In this document: positions 17,789 to 27,400 of the stretch, in pieces
Layout: each line of letters starts with the position of its first letter
Numbering within the stretch: the stretch's first letter is position 1
Assembly (NCBI RefSeq): GCF_002001125.1
Contig: NZ_MUNV01000005.1
Location: forward strand, 186,001-250,000
Source of the DNA: Rhodanobacter sp. B04
GTDB lineage: Bacteria; Pseudomonadota; Gammaproteobacteria; Xanthomonadales; Rhodanobacteraceae
DNA length: 64,000 nucleotides
Reading direction: 5' to 3'
The notes under the pieces: generated by a model
The model's input: only the letters and a program-made list of their open reading frames with translations
What the model was told of the DNA's origin: nothing
Database searches by the model: none
Made by a program: the position numbers and the translations under genes

Positions 17789-18568
17789 TCATGGCATGCG
17801 CAGCCGCTGCAATGCCTGCTGGTGGATCGCCGGCGTGCCGGCCAGCACGCTGCGCGTATCCAGCGTCAAGGGTGCACCGCCCAGATCGGTGAACACGGCA
17901 CCGGCCTCGCGCACGATCACTGCCAGCGCGGCGATATCGAGGATGTTCACGTCCGATTCGATCACCAGATCCAGCGAACCACGCGCCAGCAGGTGGTAAT
18001 GGCAGAAATCGCCGTAGCCGCGGATACGGTTGCTGTCGCGTATCAACGCACCGAGCTCACCCCAGCGCGCATCGGCGGTCAGCGTCTTGACGTTGCCGGT
18101 GGAGATCGACGCCTCGCTGATGGCACTGGTTTCCGCCACGCGCACGCGCTCGCCATCGAGCCACGCGCCGCCGCCGGCGCTGGCCCACATCGTCTCGCCG
18201 TAGATCGGCGCGCTGGAGACGCCGAGCACCAGCTCATCGCCATCCATCAAGGCGATCTGGGTGGAAAAGAACGGGGTGCGCCGCACGAAGCTCTTGGTGC
18301 CGTCGAGCGGATCGACCAGCCACAGCAGGCCACCGCGATCGCCTTCGAGCCCGAACTCCTCGCCATAGACCGCCGCCTGCGGCAACGCCGCCTGCAGGAT
18401 CTGCCGGATCGCACGCTCGGCCTCGCGGTCGGCGATGGTCACCGGCGTCGCATCCGGCTTCAGCTCCACCTCGACGCCGCGACGCCAGTAATGGCGTATG
18501 ACTTCGGCGGCTGCGGCCGCAGCTTCGCGCGCGGCGGTCAGCGCTGACACGGTCATCTCGGGATTCAT
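17789..18568 (-). CDS. Inositol monophosphatase family protein, histidinol-phosphatase-like
   Basis: This 259-residue FIG-superfamily phosphatase is the third such enzyme in the window. Motifs: YGEEFG near residue 66, LVDPLDGTKSFVRRTPFF near residue 85, and DVNILDIAALAVIV near residue 205. The TKSFVRR/PFFSTQIAL pattern is nearest to HisN-type histidinol-phosphate phosphatases, but SuhB-like sugar phosphatase activity cannot be excluded. The ATG overlaps the gspN stop (ATGA). The upstream open frame is a shadow of gspN. Confidence 0.8.
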   Translation of the reverse strand: MNPEMTVSALTAAREAAAAAAEVIRHYWRRGVEVELKPDATPVTIADREAERAIRQILQAALPQAAVYGEEFGLEGDRGGLLWLVDPLDGTKSFVRRTPFFSTQIALMDGDELVLGVSSAPIYGETMWASAGGGAWLDGERVRVAETSAISEASISTGNVKTLTADARWGELGALIRDSNRIRGYGDFCHYHLLARGSLDLVIESDVNILDIAALAVIVREAGAVFTDLGGAPLTLDTRSVLAGTPAIHQQALQRLRMP

Positions 18569-19395
18569 GGTGATTTCGGGCCCTGGTTGGTGGCGGCTGC
18601 GCCAGGCAGGGTGCCCGCCAGCCCGCCGCTGCGTTGGATATGCACCTTGCCGTCGGCATCCGGGTGCCCCAGCCCGGCCAGCCAATGGCGCAGCGCCGGG
18701 TCAGTCTGTCGGGCGCGCAGCGTCGCGTCCAGTCGCCAGCCGAGCGGACTCAGTTGCAGCTGGCCGTCGACCTGCAACGGGCCCTGTCCGTCATCGTGCC
18801 ATTGCGCCTGGATCACCCCTTCCCGCGCCTGCGCCTGTCCGTGCAGATCGCCCAGTGCCACGTCAGCACTCCGTGTGTGCATGACCGCATGCTGCCATTG
18901 CACCTGTGCCTGCAACTGCAGCGGCCAGCCGCCCTGCAGCAAGGCGTGCTCGACAGTCAGCTGCAGTTCGCCGTGCGGCTGACCCAGCGGCAAGTTCGCC
19001 GGAGGCAGCAGTGCCGCCAGTTCGGCACGCACACTCACCCGGTGCCATTCGACCCGGTGGTCGGCCAGCCCCTGCATTTCGCCCGAAAAATCGAGCAGTG
19101 CTCCGTGCAGGTTCAGCTGCATTTGCACCTGACCGAACAACGCACGTCGCGACAGCTTCCATTGCAGTTGCCCTAGCGGACGACCAGCAGGTGTCAGCAC
19201 CTGCCCGGCCCGGCCATCCCACAACGAGCCCTGCAGCTGCTGCAGACTCAAGCCATGGAGCTGCGGCCGGATCCAGGGCAGCACCCAGCGAACGGGCAGA
19301 AACCAAAGCAGCAGCGCAGCAGCCAGCACCAGCACACCGAGGCCGATCAAGGATTTTCGCAGGTACTTCAAACGTCGATTCCCGGGATGCTGCAT
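18565..19395 (-). CDS. gspN: Type II secretion system protein N (GspN-like)
   Basis: This 276-residue protein has a short basic N-terminus and one transmembrane helix (about residues 14-34, SLIGLGVLVLAAALLLWFL), followed by a periplasmic beta-rich domain with the GspN family pattern LSLQQLQGSLWDGRAGQVLTP and repeated W/LQL strands. GspN is an accessory of the type II secretion inner-membrane platform. No other gsp gene is visible here, so the link is by family resemblance only. The start at 19395 leads directly into the helix. It is divergent from bioA. Confidence 0.75.
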   Translation of the reverse strand: MQHPGNRRLKYLRKSLIGLGVLVLAAALLLWFLPVRWVLPWIRPQLHGLSLQQLQGSLWDGRAGQVLTPAGRPLGQLQWKLSRRALFGQVQMQLNLHGALLDFSGEMQGLADHRVEWHRVSVRAELAALLPPANLPLGQPHGELQLTVEHALLQGGWPLQLQAQVQWQHAVMHTRSADVALGDLHGQAQAREGVIQAQWHDDGQGPLQVDGQLQLSPLGWRLDATLRARQTDPALRHWLAGLGHPDADGKVHIQRSGGLAGTLPGAAATNQGPKSP

Positions 19396-19438
19396 GCGCA
19401 GGCTTGAGTGCCCATCGTGGAGCGCCGATGATAGCCGG

Positions 19439-20818
19439 ATGACTCTCTCCGCAAGCACCAACGCCGCACTTGCCGCGCGCGACCTGAAGCACCTGTGGCA
19501 TCCGTGCACGCAGATGCACGACCACGACCTCGCCGGTCAAGGCAGCGTACCGATGATACCGATCGTGCGCGGCGAAGGCGCGTGGTTGATCGATGCCGAC
19601 GGCCACCGCTATCTGGATGGCATCAGCTCGTGGTGGACCAACCTGTTCGGCCATGCCAATCCGCGCATCGCGGCCGCACTGGCTGCACAGGCGACCACGC
19701 TGGAGCATGTGATCTTCGCCGGCTTCACCCACGAGCCGGCGATCGAACTGGCCGAGGAACTGGTACGCATCACGCCACCCGGACTCGATCGGGTGTTCTA
19801 CGCCGACAACGGTTCGGCTGCGATCGAAGTGGCGCTGAAGATGAGCTTCCACTACTGGCTCAACCAGGGTCACGGCGAAAAGACCCGTTTCATCGCATTG
19901 ACAGGCAGCTACCACGGCGAGACGCTGGGCGCGCTGTCGGTGAGTGACGTGGCGCTGTACCGCAAGACCTATGCGCCACTGCTGCTCACGCCGTTCCTCG
20001 CGCCATCCCCGGATGCGTACGAGGGTGCGCTGGGCGAGTCGTCCGCACAGACGGCAACGCGCCGGCTTGGCGAGATGCGCGCCCTGCTGGAACGTCACGC
20101 GCACGAAACCTGCGCAGTAATCGTCGAGCCACTGGTGCAGTGCGCCGGTGGCATGCGCATGTACCACCCGAGTTACCTGGCCGGGCTGCGCGCCTTGTGC
20201 GACGAGTTCGCGGTGCATTTCATCGCGGACGAGATCGCGGTGGGCTTCGGCCGCACGGGCAGCTTGTTCGCCTGCGAACAGGCTGGCGTGTCACCGGACT
20301 TCATGTGCCTGTCGAAGGGACTTACCGGCGGCTTCCTGCCGCTGTCTGCGGTGCTCACCTCCGGCCAGGTCTACGAAGCCTTCTATGCGGAATACAGCGC
20401 CGGCAAGGCCTTTCTGCACTCGCACAGCTACACCGGCAATCCACTCGCGTGCCGCGTGGCGCTGGAGACGCTGAAGATTTTCCGCGACGAGCCGGTACTC
20501 GAACGCAATCTTCAGCTTGCCGCGCATCTGGCACGCCGCCTGCACCCGTTACGCGCGCACCCGCATGTCGCCGACGTGCGTCAGACCGGCATGATCGCCG
20601 CGATCGAACTGGTGGCCGACAAGCGCTGCCGCCGTCCGTTTCCAGTGGCGGAGCGCCGCGGCCTGCGCGTATACCTGCATGGGCTTCAACAGGGTGCGCT
20701 GCTGCGCCCACTCGGCGACGTGGTGTATTTCATGCCGCCCTACGTGGTCAGCGAGGCCGAGATCGACCTGCTGGTGGACACGGCCATTGCCGGCATCGAA
20801 CGCGCGGTGGTGGACTGA
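19439..20818 (+). CDS. bioA: Adenosylmethionine-8-amino-7-oxononanoate aminotransferase
   Basis: BioA uses S-adenosylmethionine as amino donor to make 7,8-diaminopelargonate in biotin synthesis. The 459-residue PLP enzyme shows LWHPCTQMHDHD at the start, GISSWWTNLFGHANPRI, the PLP cofactor motif DEIAVGFGRTG (catalytic Asp), and the Schiff-base Lys in CLSKGLTGGFLPLSAVL. The E. coli Tyr17 position is Cys here, as in many proteobacterial BioA proteins. The start at 19439 is preferred over an in-frame codon 15 residues earlier. No other bio genes are nearby. Confidence 0.93.
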   Translation: MTLSASTNAALAARDLKHLWHPCTQMHDHDLAGQGSVPMIPIVRGEGAWLIDADGHRYLDGISSWWTNLFGHANPRIAAALAAQATTLEHVIFAGFTHEPAIELAEELVRITPPGLDRVFYADNGSAAIEVALKMSFHYWLNQGHGEKTRFIALTGSYHGETLGALSVSDVALYRKTYAPLLLTPFLAPSPDAYEGALGESSAQTATRRLGEMRALLERHAHETCAVIVEPLVQCAGGMRMYHPSYLAGLRALCDEFAVHFIADEIAVGFGRTGSLFACEQAGVSPDFMCLSKGLTGGFLPLSAVLTSGQVYEAFYAEYSAGKAFLHSHSYTGNPLACRVALETLKIFRDEPVLERNLQLAAHLARRLHPLRAHPHVADVRQTGMIAAIELVADKRCRRPFPVAERRGLRVYLHGLQQGALLRPLGDVVYFMPPYVVSEAEIDLLVDTAIAGIERAVVD

Positions 20819-20856
20819 ACGGCAGCCTCACCACAACCGCATCACTGAAGCAGGAT

Positions 20857-21183
20857 TCAGTGAATGGAGGGATCGAGCATGCGCAGGGCTTGCGCATTGT
20901 TGATCGCACCCGTATTCCGCAGCTCCTGCAGGGTATAGCTGCGGCCATTGACACCCTGCAGACATTGCCCTTTCTTCGCCGGGATCAGGCTACCGGTATC
21001 GCGAATGCAATTACGATCACCCGGCTTGATCACCTGATGATCCTGGGCTGCATTGGCTTGACCGGAATGCGTGTCGCCAGTCGGGCCAGCCACCTGTTGC
21101 GCAGGTGCGCTCTGCGCGACGGCCAGTGCGCTGACGCCAAGGCCGACAGCCAGTGCGAACGAAATGACCGTGGTCTTGAGCAT
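20857..21183 (-). CDS. Small secreted hypothetical protein
   Basis: Not recognised. The 108-residue product has a signal peptide (MLKTTVISFALAVGLGVSAL, cleavage near AVAQ/SAP) and a short mature part with two Cys (DRNCIRDTG and KGQCLQGVN) that could form a disulfide. The C-terminal segment SYTLQELRNTGAINNAQALR looks helical. The start at 21183 was chosen because the signal peptide begins there. It is convergent with bioA. Confidence 0.7.
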   Translation of the reverse strand: MLKTTVISFALAVGLGVSALAVAQSAPAQQVAGPTGDTHSGQANAAQDHQVIKPGDRNCIRDTGSLIPAKKGQCLQGVNGRSYTLQELRNTGAINNAQALRMLDPSIH

Positions 21184-21369
21184 GGCGTACACCTCGTTGA
21201 TTCTTGTGTGAGCTGTTGCTTCATCCTGCCCCCAACATGGCCGACAAGCAAGGCATGCCATGAAAGCATCTCGCCGGCATTCAGCTAACCTGCTGGCTGC
21301 TGGGGCATGAGTGCCTGCGCACCGTCGCCTCCGCTATGCTTGTGGCTTTTGCATGGCCACGATGCCCGC

Positions 21370-22104
21370 ATGCGCACCATTCGTATCCATGTCGCCCTGC
21401 CGCTTGCCGTCGATGCCGAACTCGCGTTGCCGGCACAGGCCAGCGAGCACGTATCACGCGTTCTGCGCCTCGCCGCGGGCGATCCACTGACCCTGTTCAA
21501 TGGTGACGGCGGTGACTATCCCGCGACCATCCAGGCCGTCGGCAAACGTGAAGTAGTGGTGCGCGTCGATGCGCGGCACGCCCTGACCAACGAATCGCCA
21601 CTGCGGCTGACCCTGGCGCAGGGGGTCGCCCGCGGCGAGAAGATGGATCTGATCGTGCAGAAAGCGACCGAACTCGGCGTGGTGCGTATCGTGCCGCTGC
21701 TGACCGAGCGCTCGGAAGTGAAACTGGACCCGGCGCGAGCGGAAAAACGGCTGGTTCACTGGCGGGCGGTAGCGGCCAGCGCCTGTGAGCAGAGTGGCCG
21801 TGCACGGCTGCCCGAAATCATTCCGGCAATGCCATTGCCGCTATGGCTGGACAGCCTGGCCGAAGACGCCGCATTGCGCCTGGCACTGCTGCCCGAGGCC
21901 GCGCGTTCATCCCGCGAGCTGCGCTTTGCGGCAGCCGGCGGCCTGCTGGTCGTAGGTCCAGAGGGCGGCTTGGGCGAGCGCGATATTGGCGCCTTGAACG
22001 CCGCCGGTTTCAGCGGGCTCAGGCTTGGGCCGCGAATCCTGCGCACCGAGACGGCCGGACTCGCCGCACTGGCGGCGCTGCAGGCTCTGCACGGCGACGG
22101 TTGA
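21370..22104 (+). CDS. rsmE: 16S rRNA (uracil-1498-N3)-methyltransferase RsmE
   Basis: RsmE methylates N3 of U1498 in 16S rRNA. This 244-residue SPOUT enzyme has an N-terminal PUA-like domain (HVSRVLRLAAGDPLTLFNG), the central QKATELGVVRIVPLLTERSEV, and the C-terminal trefoil-knot SAM site VVGPEGGLGERDI and LGPRILRTETAGLAALA. ATG 21370 was chosen because MRTIRIHV is the conserved start; an earlier in-frame codon at 21307 would add 21 unrelated residues. It ends 37 bp from the chpC stop, tail-to-tail. Confidence 0.94.
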   Translation: MRTIRIHVALPLAVDAELALPAQASEHVSRVLRLAAGDPLTLFNGDGGDYPATIQAVGKREVVVRVDARHALTNESPLRLTLAQGVARGEKMDLIVQKATELGVVRIVPLLTERSEVKLDPARAEKRLVHWRAVAASACEQSGRARLPEIIPAMPLPLWLDSLAEDAALRLALLPEAARSSRELRFAAAGGLLVVGPEGGLGERDIGALNAAGFSGLRLGPRILRTETAGLAALAALQALHGDG

Positions 22105-22141
22105 ACCGACGGCTATCGGTTTCGCACGCCGGTGAACGGCC

Positions 22142-22687
22142 TCAGGCTTCGTCGCCCAAGAGCCCATCCGATCCCGTCGATTCGACGGACTCCGCGGACT
22201 CTTCCGGAATCACCTGATCGGCGGCCTCTTGCAGCCGGAGCAGTTCGGCCTCGATCCATTCCAGATCCGGAATCATCGCCACGTCATCGCGCACCAGTAC
22301 CTGCGCCCGAACACCCGATGGCAACTCGCTGCCGTCGTGGGTGGGAATGATCAGCTCGGCGTTCAGCGTGGTCAGGCGCGGGAACCCCTGCGTCAGCACC
22401 GCGATGAACGGCAGCTTGGGATTGCCGCCCAGTGCCTTCAGCACGGCCACGCGCACGCTCAGCTCGGCATCGCCTTCCTCGGTACCGGCCAGTTGCGTGA
22501 ACGACACCAGCGGCACGCGCCAGCCGCGCCAGGCAATGCGACCAAGCACCCAGGCCGGTGCACCAGCCAACGGCTCGGGTTTGCTCTGGGTGATCACCTC
22601 GGCGATGGTGGCATTGGGCAGCAGCAGGCGCTGGTTGCCGACCGGCACCAGTACACAGCGGATTTCACGCGGCAGCGGATCACTCAT
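22142..22687 (-). CDS. chpC: Chemotaxis protein CheW-like, Pil-Chp adaptor ChpC
   Basis: This 181-residue protein has a single CheW-like domain (residues ~10-150) with the usual LVPVGNQRLLLPNATIAEV start and VLGRIAWRGWRVPLVSF for the second subdomain. A short acidic, Glu/Ser-rich tail follows. In Pseudomonas ChpC is an accessory adaptor linking receptors to ChpA. It is the last gene of the cluster and its ATG overlaps the chpB stop. Confidence 0.87.
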   Translation of the reverse strand: MSDPLPREIRCVLVPVGNQRLLLPNATIAEVITQSKPEPLAGAPAWVLGRIAWRGWRVPLVSFTQLAGTEEGDAELSVRVAVLKALGGNPKLPFIAVLTQGFPRLTTLNAELIIPTHDGSELPSGVRAQVLVRDDVAMIPDLEWIEAELLRLQEAADQVIPEESAESVESTGSDGLLGDEA

Positions 22688-24423
22688 GGAAACACCTCGA
22701 TCAGGTGCGCCGCCAGCTCATGCGGCGTACCGGAAAAACTGACCAGTCGTTCGGCGAAGATACCGCTGACCATATCGGCAAAATGCTCGCCGGACGACGA
22801 CTCTACCCATACCTGTCCACCGCGATCATGGATCGCCTGTGCGCCCGCGACCGCGTCGTTGGCACGGCCCGCGAACACAATCGCCACTGCATCACGGCCA
22901 AACGCATTCGCCGCCATGGTGAAGCTGGCATCGATCGACGGGCCTTGCGGCTGATCCGACGAGATCGCCTGCAGCTCGATCTTGCCATCGCGGCGCAGCA
23001 CCACCTGCTGCCCCGCCGGAACGACCATTATCTCGCCGGCCCCGGCGCGCGCGCCCTGCGCCGCCAGTCGTACCGGCAATGCACAGTGCGCGGACAGGCG
23101 CTCTACCAAGGCAGCATCGGACTGCTGATCCGCCATATGCTGGGTATGCAGAAAGGTCAGGCGGGCATTCGCTGGCAGCGCGGCGAGAAAATCGCAGACG
23201 GAATCCACGCCGCTTGGCGCCGCCCCGAGCAGCACGATCCGGCTCAGCGCACTGCCGAGCTCGTCGAGCATCATCTCGTGCTCATGCACATATGGTTTGG
23301 GTGCGATCGCCTCTTCCATCGACACCAGCTCGAGACTGAAGACGGGCTCGACTCCGGATGCGACCGGCTCGACATCCGGCGCCAGAAAATCGGCCGCGCT
23401 CAATTTCTCGATGCCAAACTCAGCGGCCTCGTTTTTCGCAGGTGCGGCAGGCAGCGTGTCTTCATCCAGCAACGCCCAGCTGTCGGGCGCACGAACCGAC
23501 GCCGGTGCCGGCGCAACCAGCATGGGCTCGTCCGCCGACGCAGGTATGGTCACGACCGACGGATCCACCGGCGATTCAAGCCCCAGATGGTCAAACGACG
23601 GAACCACGACCTGTGGTGCACCGGTGTGCGCCGTGGCTGCAATGGCCGCCCCGTCATGGTGGCTCATGGATGCATCGAATGCCGCGGGCGCTTGGCCAAA
23701 GTTGCCGTCATGCAACGGCGGCAACTCCTCGTCGTCGGTGAAGCGCAGGCCAGAACCGGGAGCCTCTTCATCATCAGCCGGCAGTTCATCGGAAGCCAGC
23801 AACGCCTCCAGTTCCGCCGCCAGATTCTCCGATTCGGCACTGGCCATCTTCTCGTGCTGACCGTCCGGGTCGTCGTGCACCAGAAAATCCGGCTCGGATG
23901 GCTTGGCAGCAAGCTGCGGCAGCACATCTTGTTCGAGAACTTCGGCCTCCATGGTCGGCGGCACTGCGGCCACGGCAGCTTCAGTCGAAACTTCGTCCTC
24001 AGCCAATGCCGAGGGTTCGACTGCGCCCGACTCGGCCAGCGCAGGCGCCTCGACACCGCGGGCATCCTCCGGACGTGGTGGATCAATATCGCCCGCCTCA
24101 AGCACCTTGACCGCCAGGTGCCGCGCCCAACGCGCACGATCCCAGCCGGTCAGCATGCGGCTGGCCTGGGCATCGTTGAAAACCACCCGCGGACGATCGC
24201 TCTCGATCAGTTCATGCAGATGATCAAGCGCATCGTCAGTATCGTCATCCAGATTGACCACTACGACATCGGCACTGAGTTTCTGCAGCAGATCCCGGTT
24301 GAGGCTGGACACGCGCCCCTCGTGCACGATCCGCGCACCGCGCTCATGCAATGCCTCGCGCAACTGACTGCCCAGCTCAGTGTCGTCGAACAGCAGCGCA
24401 ACCGCCGGGGTCGTTTCAGTCAT
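22684..24423 (-). CDS. chpB: ChpB-like protein with degenerate CheB methylesterase domain
   Basis: This 579-residue protein has an N-terminal receiver-like region (~1-110), a long acidic low-complexity linker (~115-385), and a C-terminal CheB-like domain (~395-579). The CheB triad is altered: the GASTGG nucleophile loop reads GAAPSG, so the catalytic Ser position is Ala, while His (TQHMADQ) and Asp (FAGRANDAV) remain. The receiver also lacks a standard acidic pocket. The protein may be a scaffold rather than an active methylesterase. The start at 24423 overlaps the chpA end by 8 nt. Confidence 0.8.
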   Translation of the reverse strand: MTETTPAVALLFDDTELGSQLREALHERGARIVHEGRVSSLNRDLLQKLSADVVVVNLDDDTDDALDHLHELIESDRPRVVFNDAQASRMLTGWDRARWARHLAVKVLEAGDIDPPRPEDARGVEAPALAESGAVEPSALAEDEVSTEAAVAAVPPTMEAEVLEQDVLPQLAAKPSEPDFLVHDDPDGQHEKMASAESENLAAELEALLASDELPADDEEAPGSGLRFTDDEELPPLHDGNFGQAPAAFDASMSHHDGAAIAATAHTGAPQVVVPSFDHLGLESPVDPSVVTIPASADEPMLVAPAPASVRAPDSWALLDEDTLPAAPAKNEAAEFGIEKLSAADFLAPDVEPVASGVEPVFSLELVSMEEAIAPKPYVHEHEMMLDELGSALSRIVLLGAAPSGVDSVCDFLAALPANARLTFLHTQHMADQQSDAALVERLSAHCALPVRLAAQGARAGAGEIMVVPAGQQVVLRRDGKIELQAISSDQPQGPSIDASFTMAANAFGRDAVAIVFAGRANDAVAGAQAIHDRGGQVWVESSSGEHFADMVSGIFAERLVSFSGTPHELAAHLIEVFP

Positions 24424-27400
24424 GAACCGGCTCCGCCGCACGCTGTTCAAGCACTTCGCTGATCTGCACCAGCAGCTCGGCCTCCTGATACGGCTTGCCC
24501 AGGTAGCGATCCACGCCGATGTCGAATGCACGTTGGCGGTGTTTGTCGCCGCTGCGTGAGGTGATCATGATGATCGGCACGTTGCGCAGGCGCGGGTCGG
24601 CCTTCATGTGGGTTGCCAGCTCGTAGCCGTCCATCCGCGGCATCTCGATATCCAGCAGCATCAGGTCCGGCACGCGTTCGTGCAGCTTCTCCAGCGCATC
24701 GACACCATCCTTGGCCGTGCTGACCTCGTACTCGTGACGTTCCAGCACGCGGCTGGTGACCTTGCGCATGGTGATCGAATCGTCCACCACCATCACCAGC
24801 GGCTGCACCCGCACCTCTTCGATGACCGGCGCCTGCACGGCACTGAGTCCATCGGCCAGTCGCTGCTGGCGACGGGTGATGCCGTGACGGACCAGCGGGG
24901 CCAGATCGAGAATGATCAACACCGAGCCGTCGCCCATGATCGTCGCGCCGAGCAGGCCCGGCACCGAGCTGATCTGCGGGCCGACCGACTTGACCACGAT
25001 CTCGCGCGAACCGAGCACGGCATCGATGCGGATCGCTGCACGCAGGTCGCCGGCGCGGGTCAGCAGCAGCGGCTGCTGCTCGCCTTCGGCCTGCAGCCCC
25101 GGCGGCAGGCCGAGCAGTTCGGCCAGGTCGTGGATGCCGTAGGCCTCGTTGCCGTAGCGGAAGGACGGCTCGTCTTCGGCCATCATGACCGCCAGATCTT
25201 CCGGATTGACCCGCGCCACGCCCTGCACCGAGGTCATGGGAATAGCGAAGGTCGCCTCGCCGATGCGCACCAGGATGGCCTGGGTCACCGCGAGGGTGAA
25301 CGGCAGCCGCAGCACGAAGGTGCTGCCCTTGCCTTCATCCGAATCGATCGACAGTGAACCGCCGAGCTGTTTGATCTCGTTCGCCACCACGTCCATGCCG
25401 ACACCGCGACCGGCAAGCTGGGTCACTGCACTGGCGGTGGAGAAGCCGGGCTGGGTGATCAGCGAAAGCAGCTGGTTGTCGGTCGGCTTGATGTCGGCAC
25501 GCAGCAACCCGCGTTCGATGCCGCGCTTGCGGATCGCTTCGCGGTTCAGGCCACGGCCATCGTCGCTGACACGGATCACCACCTCGGTGGCCTCGCGTGC
25601 CACCTGGATGTTCACGGAACCCTCGGCCGGCTTGCCCGCCTTGCGGCGTTCTTCCGGTGTCTCGATGCCATGTGCGATGGCATTGCGCAACATGTGCTCG
25701 AACGGCGCCTTGATGCGGTCGAGCAGGTTGCGGTCCATTTCGCCGTGCGCACCGTCCACGTAGAGCTGGGCGCTCTTGCCTTCCTCCTGGGCAGCCTGGC
25801 GCAGCGTGCGGCGCAGGTTCGGCACCATCGTGTCGAACGGCAGCATGCGCGTGCGCAGCAGGCCTTCCTGCAGTTCGGTACTGACGCGGGACTGCTGGAT
25901 CAGCAAGGTCTCGGCCTGGCGGGTCAGCTCGTCCAGCATGCTCTGGATCGACACCAGATCGGATACCGACTCGGCCAGTGCACGCGAATACTGCTGCAAT
26001 TGCGAGAAACGATCGAGCTCGAGCGGATCGAAGGTCGCCATGCCCGCTTCGCGATGCTCGCGCTGGAAGCGCGCGATGATCTGCGCCTCGGTCTCGATTT
26101 CCAGCATGCGCAGCTGGCTGCGCAGACGCGCGACGGTCTGCTCCAGCTCGACCAGGTTGAAGCGGTAGCCCGCTACCTGCTGTTCGAGACGCGAACGGTA
26201 GATCGCCACCTCGCCAGCATGGTTGACCAGGTTGTCGAGCAGGTCGGCGCGGACTCGGATCTGCTCCTGCGGGGAGCGCACCTCCTCATCCTCTTCCGGC
26301 AGCAACTCGGGCAGCTCCAGCCCTTCCAGCGTGCTCGGCACCACCGGCGCCGGTGTTGCCCGGACCGGTTTCGACACCGGCAGCGGCACGACGGCAGCGG
26401 CCAGCACCTCGTCGTCGGCCAGCGTGTGCTCTCCGGCCAAACCGAGCAGATGATCGATCATGGCTTGCGGGTAGGCAGGCGTCTGCCCCTGCGAAACCTG
26501 CTGCGTCAGCGCATGCAGCTGATCGAAGCTGGCTTCCAGTGCCGCAATCAGCGGACCGGTCTTTTCCACGTCACGGATCGGCTTCTCGAGCAGGGTTTCG
26601 ATCGCGTGCGAGAGATCACCTACCGAGGACAGGCCAGCAATTCGTGCACCGCCCTTGAGCGTATGCAGGTCACGCTGCAACTCGGCGATGTGGGCCAGTT
26701 CGGACGGCTCGGCATGCCATTGCGCCAGCACGCCATCGGCGTGATCGAGGATTTCGTGCGCCTCTTCGATGAACACCTCAAGCAGATCGGCATCGATCTG
26801 GCCGGATCCGGCCAAGGCGTATGCCGGCTCCGGCGTCGGTTCGGCGGTTGCTTCCGCGGCATCGGCAGGCGTCGTGGCCCGTTCGGCAGCCAGGGCCGCC
26901 GCCGCTCGCTCGGCAGCCAACTTCTCGGCCTCGGCATGTTCTGCCGCAAGCTGCTCGGCTGCAGCTTTTTCAGCCGCCAGTTTCTCGGCCTCGGCATGTT
27001 CTGCCGCAAGCTGCTCGGCTGCAGCTTTTTCAGCCGCCAGTTTCTCGGCTTCGGCATGTTCGGCAGCCAGTTGCTCTGCCGCAGCCTGCTCTGCTGCTGC
27101 CTGCTCTGCTGCTTGTTCCGCGGCAGCGTGTTCGGCAGCAAGCCTCTCGGCTTCGGCCTGCTCCGCCGCATGCTTCTCGGCAGCAGCTTGTTCCGCTGCC
27201 GCCTGCTCGGCCGCTGCCTGCTCTGCTGCTGCGTGCTCTGCTGCTGCACGCTCTGCCGCTGCCTGTTCTGCGGCGGCATGCTCCATTGCGGCCTGCTCGG
27301 CAGCCAGTTTCTCGGCTTCGGCCTGCTGTGCTGCAATCCGCTCGGCTTCGGCTTGACGGGCCGCCTGTTCCGCCTGCTCCGCGGCAGCATGCTCAGCAGC

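Noticed and set aside
19439..20818. Cys in place of Tyr at the BioA substrate site as a sign of a different aminotransferase
   Set aside because: The HPCTQM form occurs in many proteobacterial BioA proteins and other motifs fit BioA.
22705..24462. Long plus-strand open frame antisense to chpB
   Set aside because: Low-complexity shadow; chpB matches family features while this frame does not.
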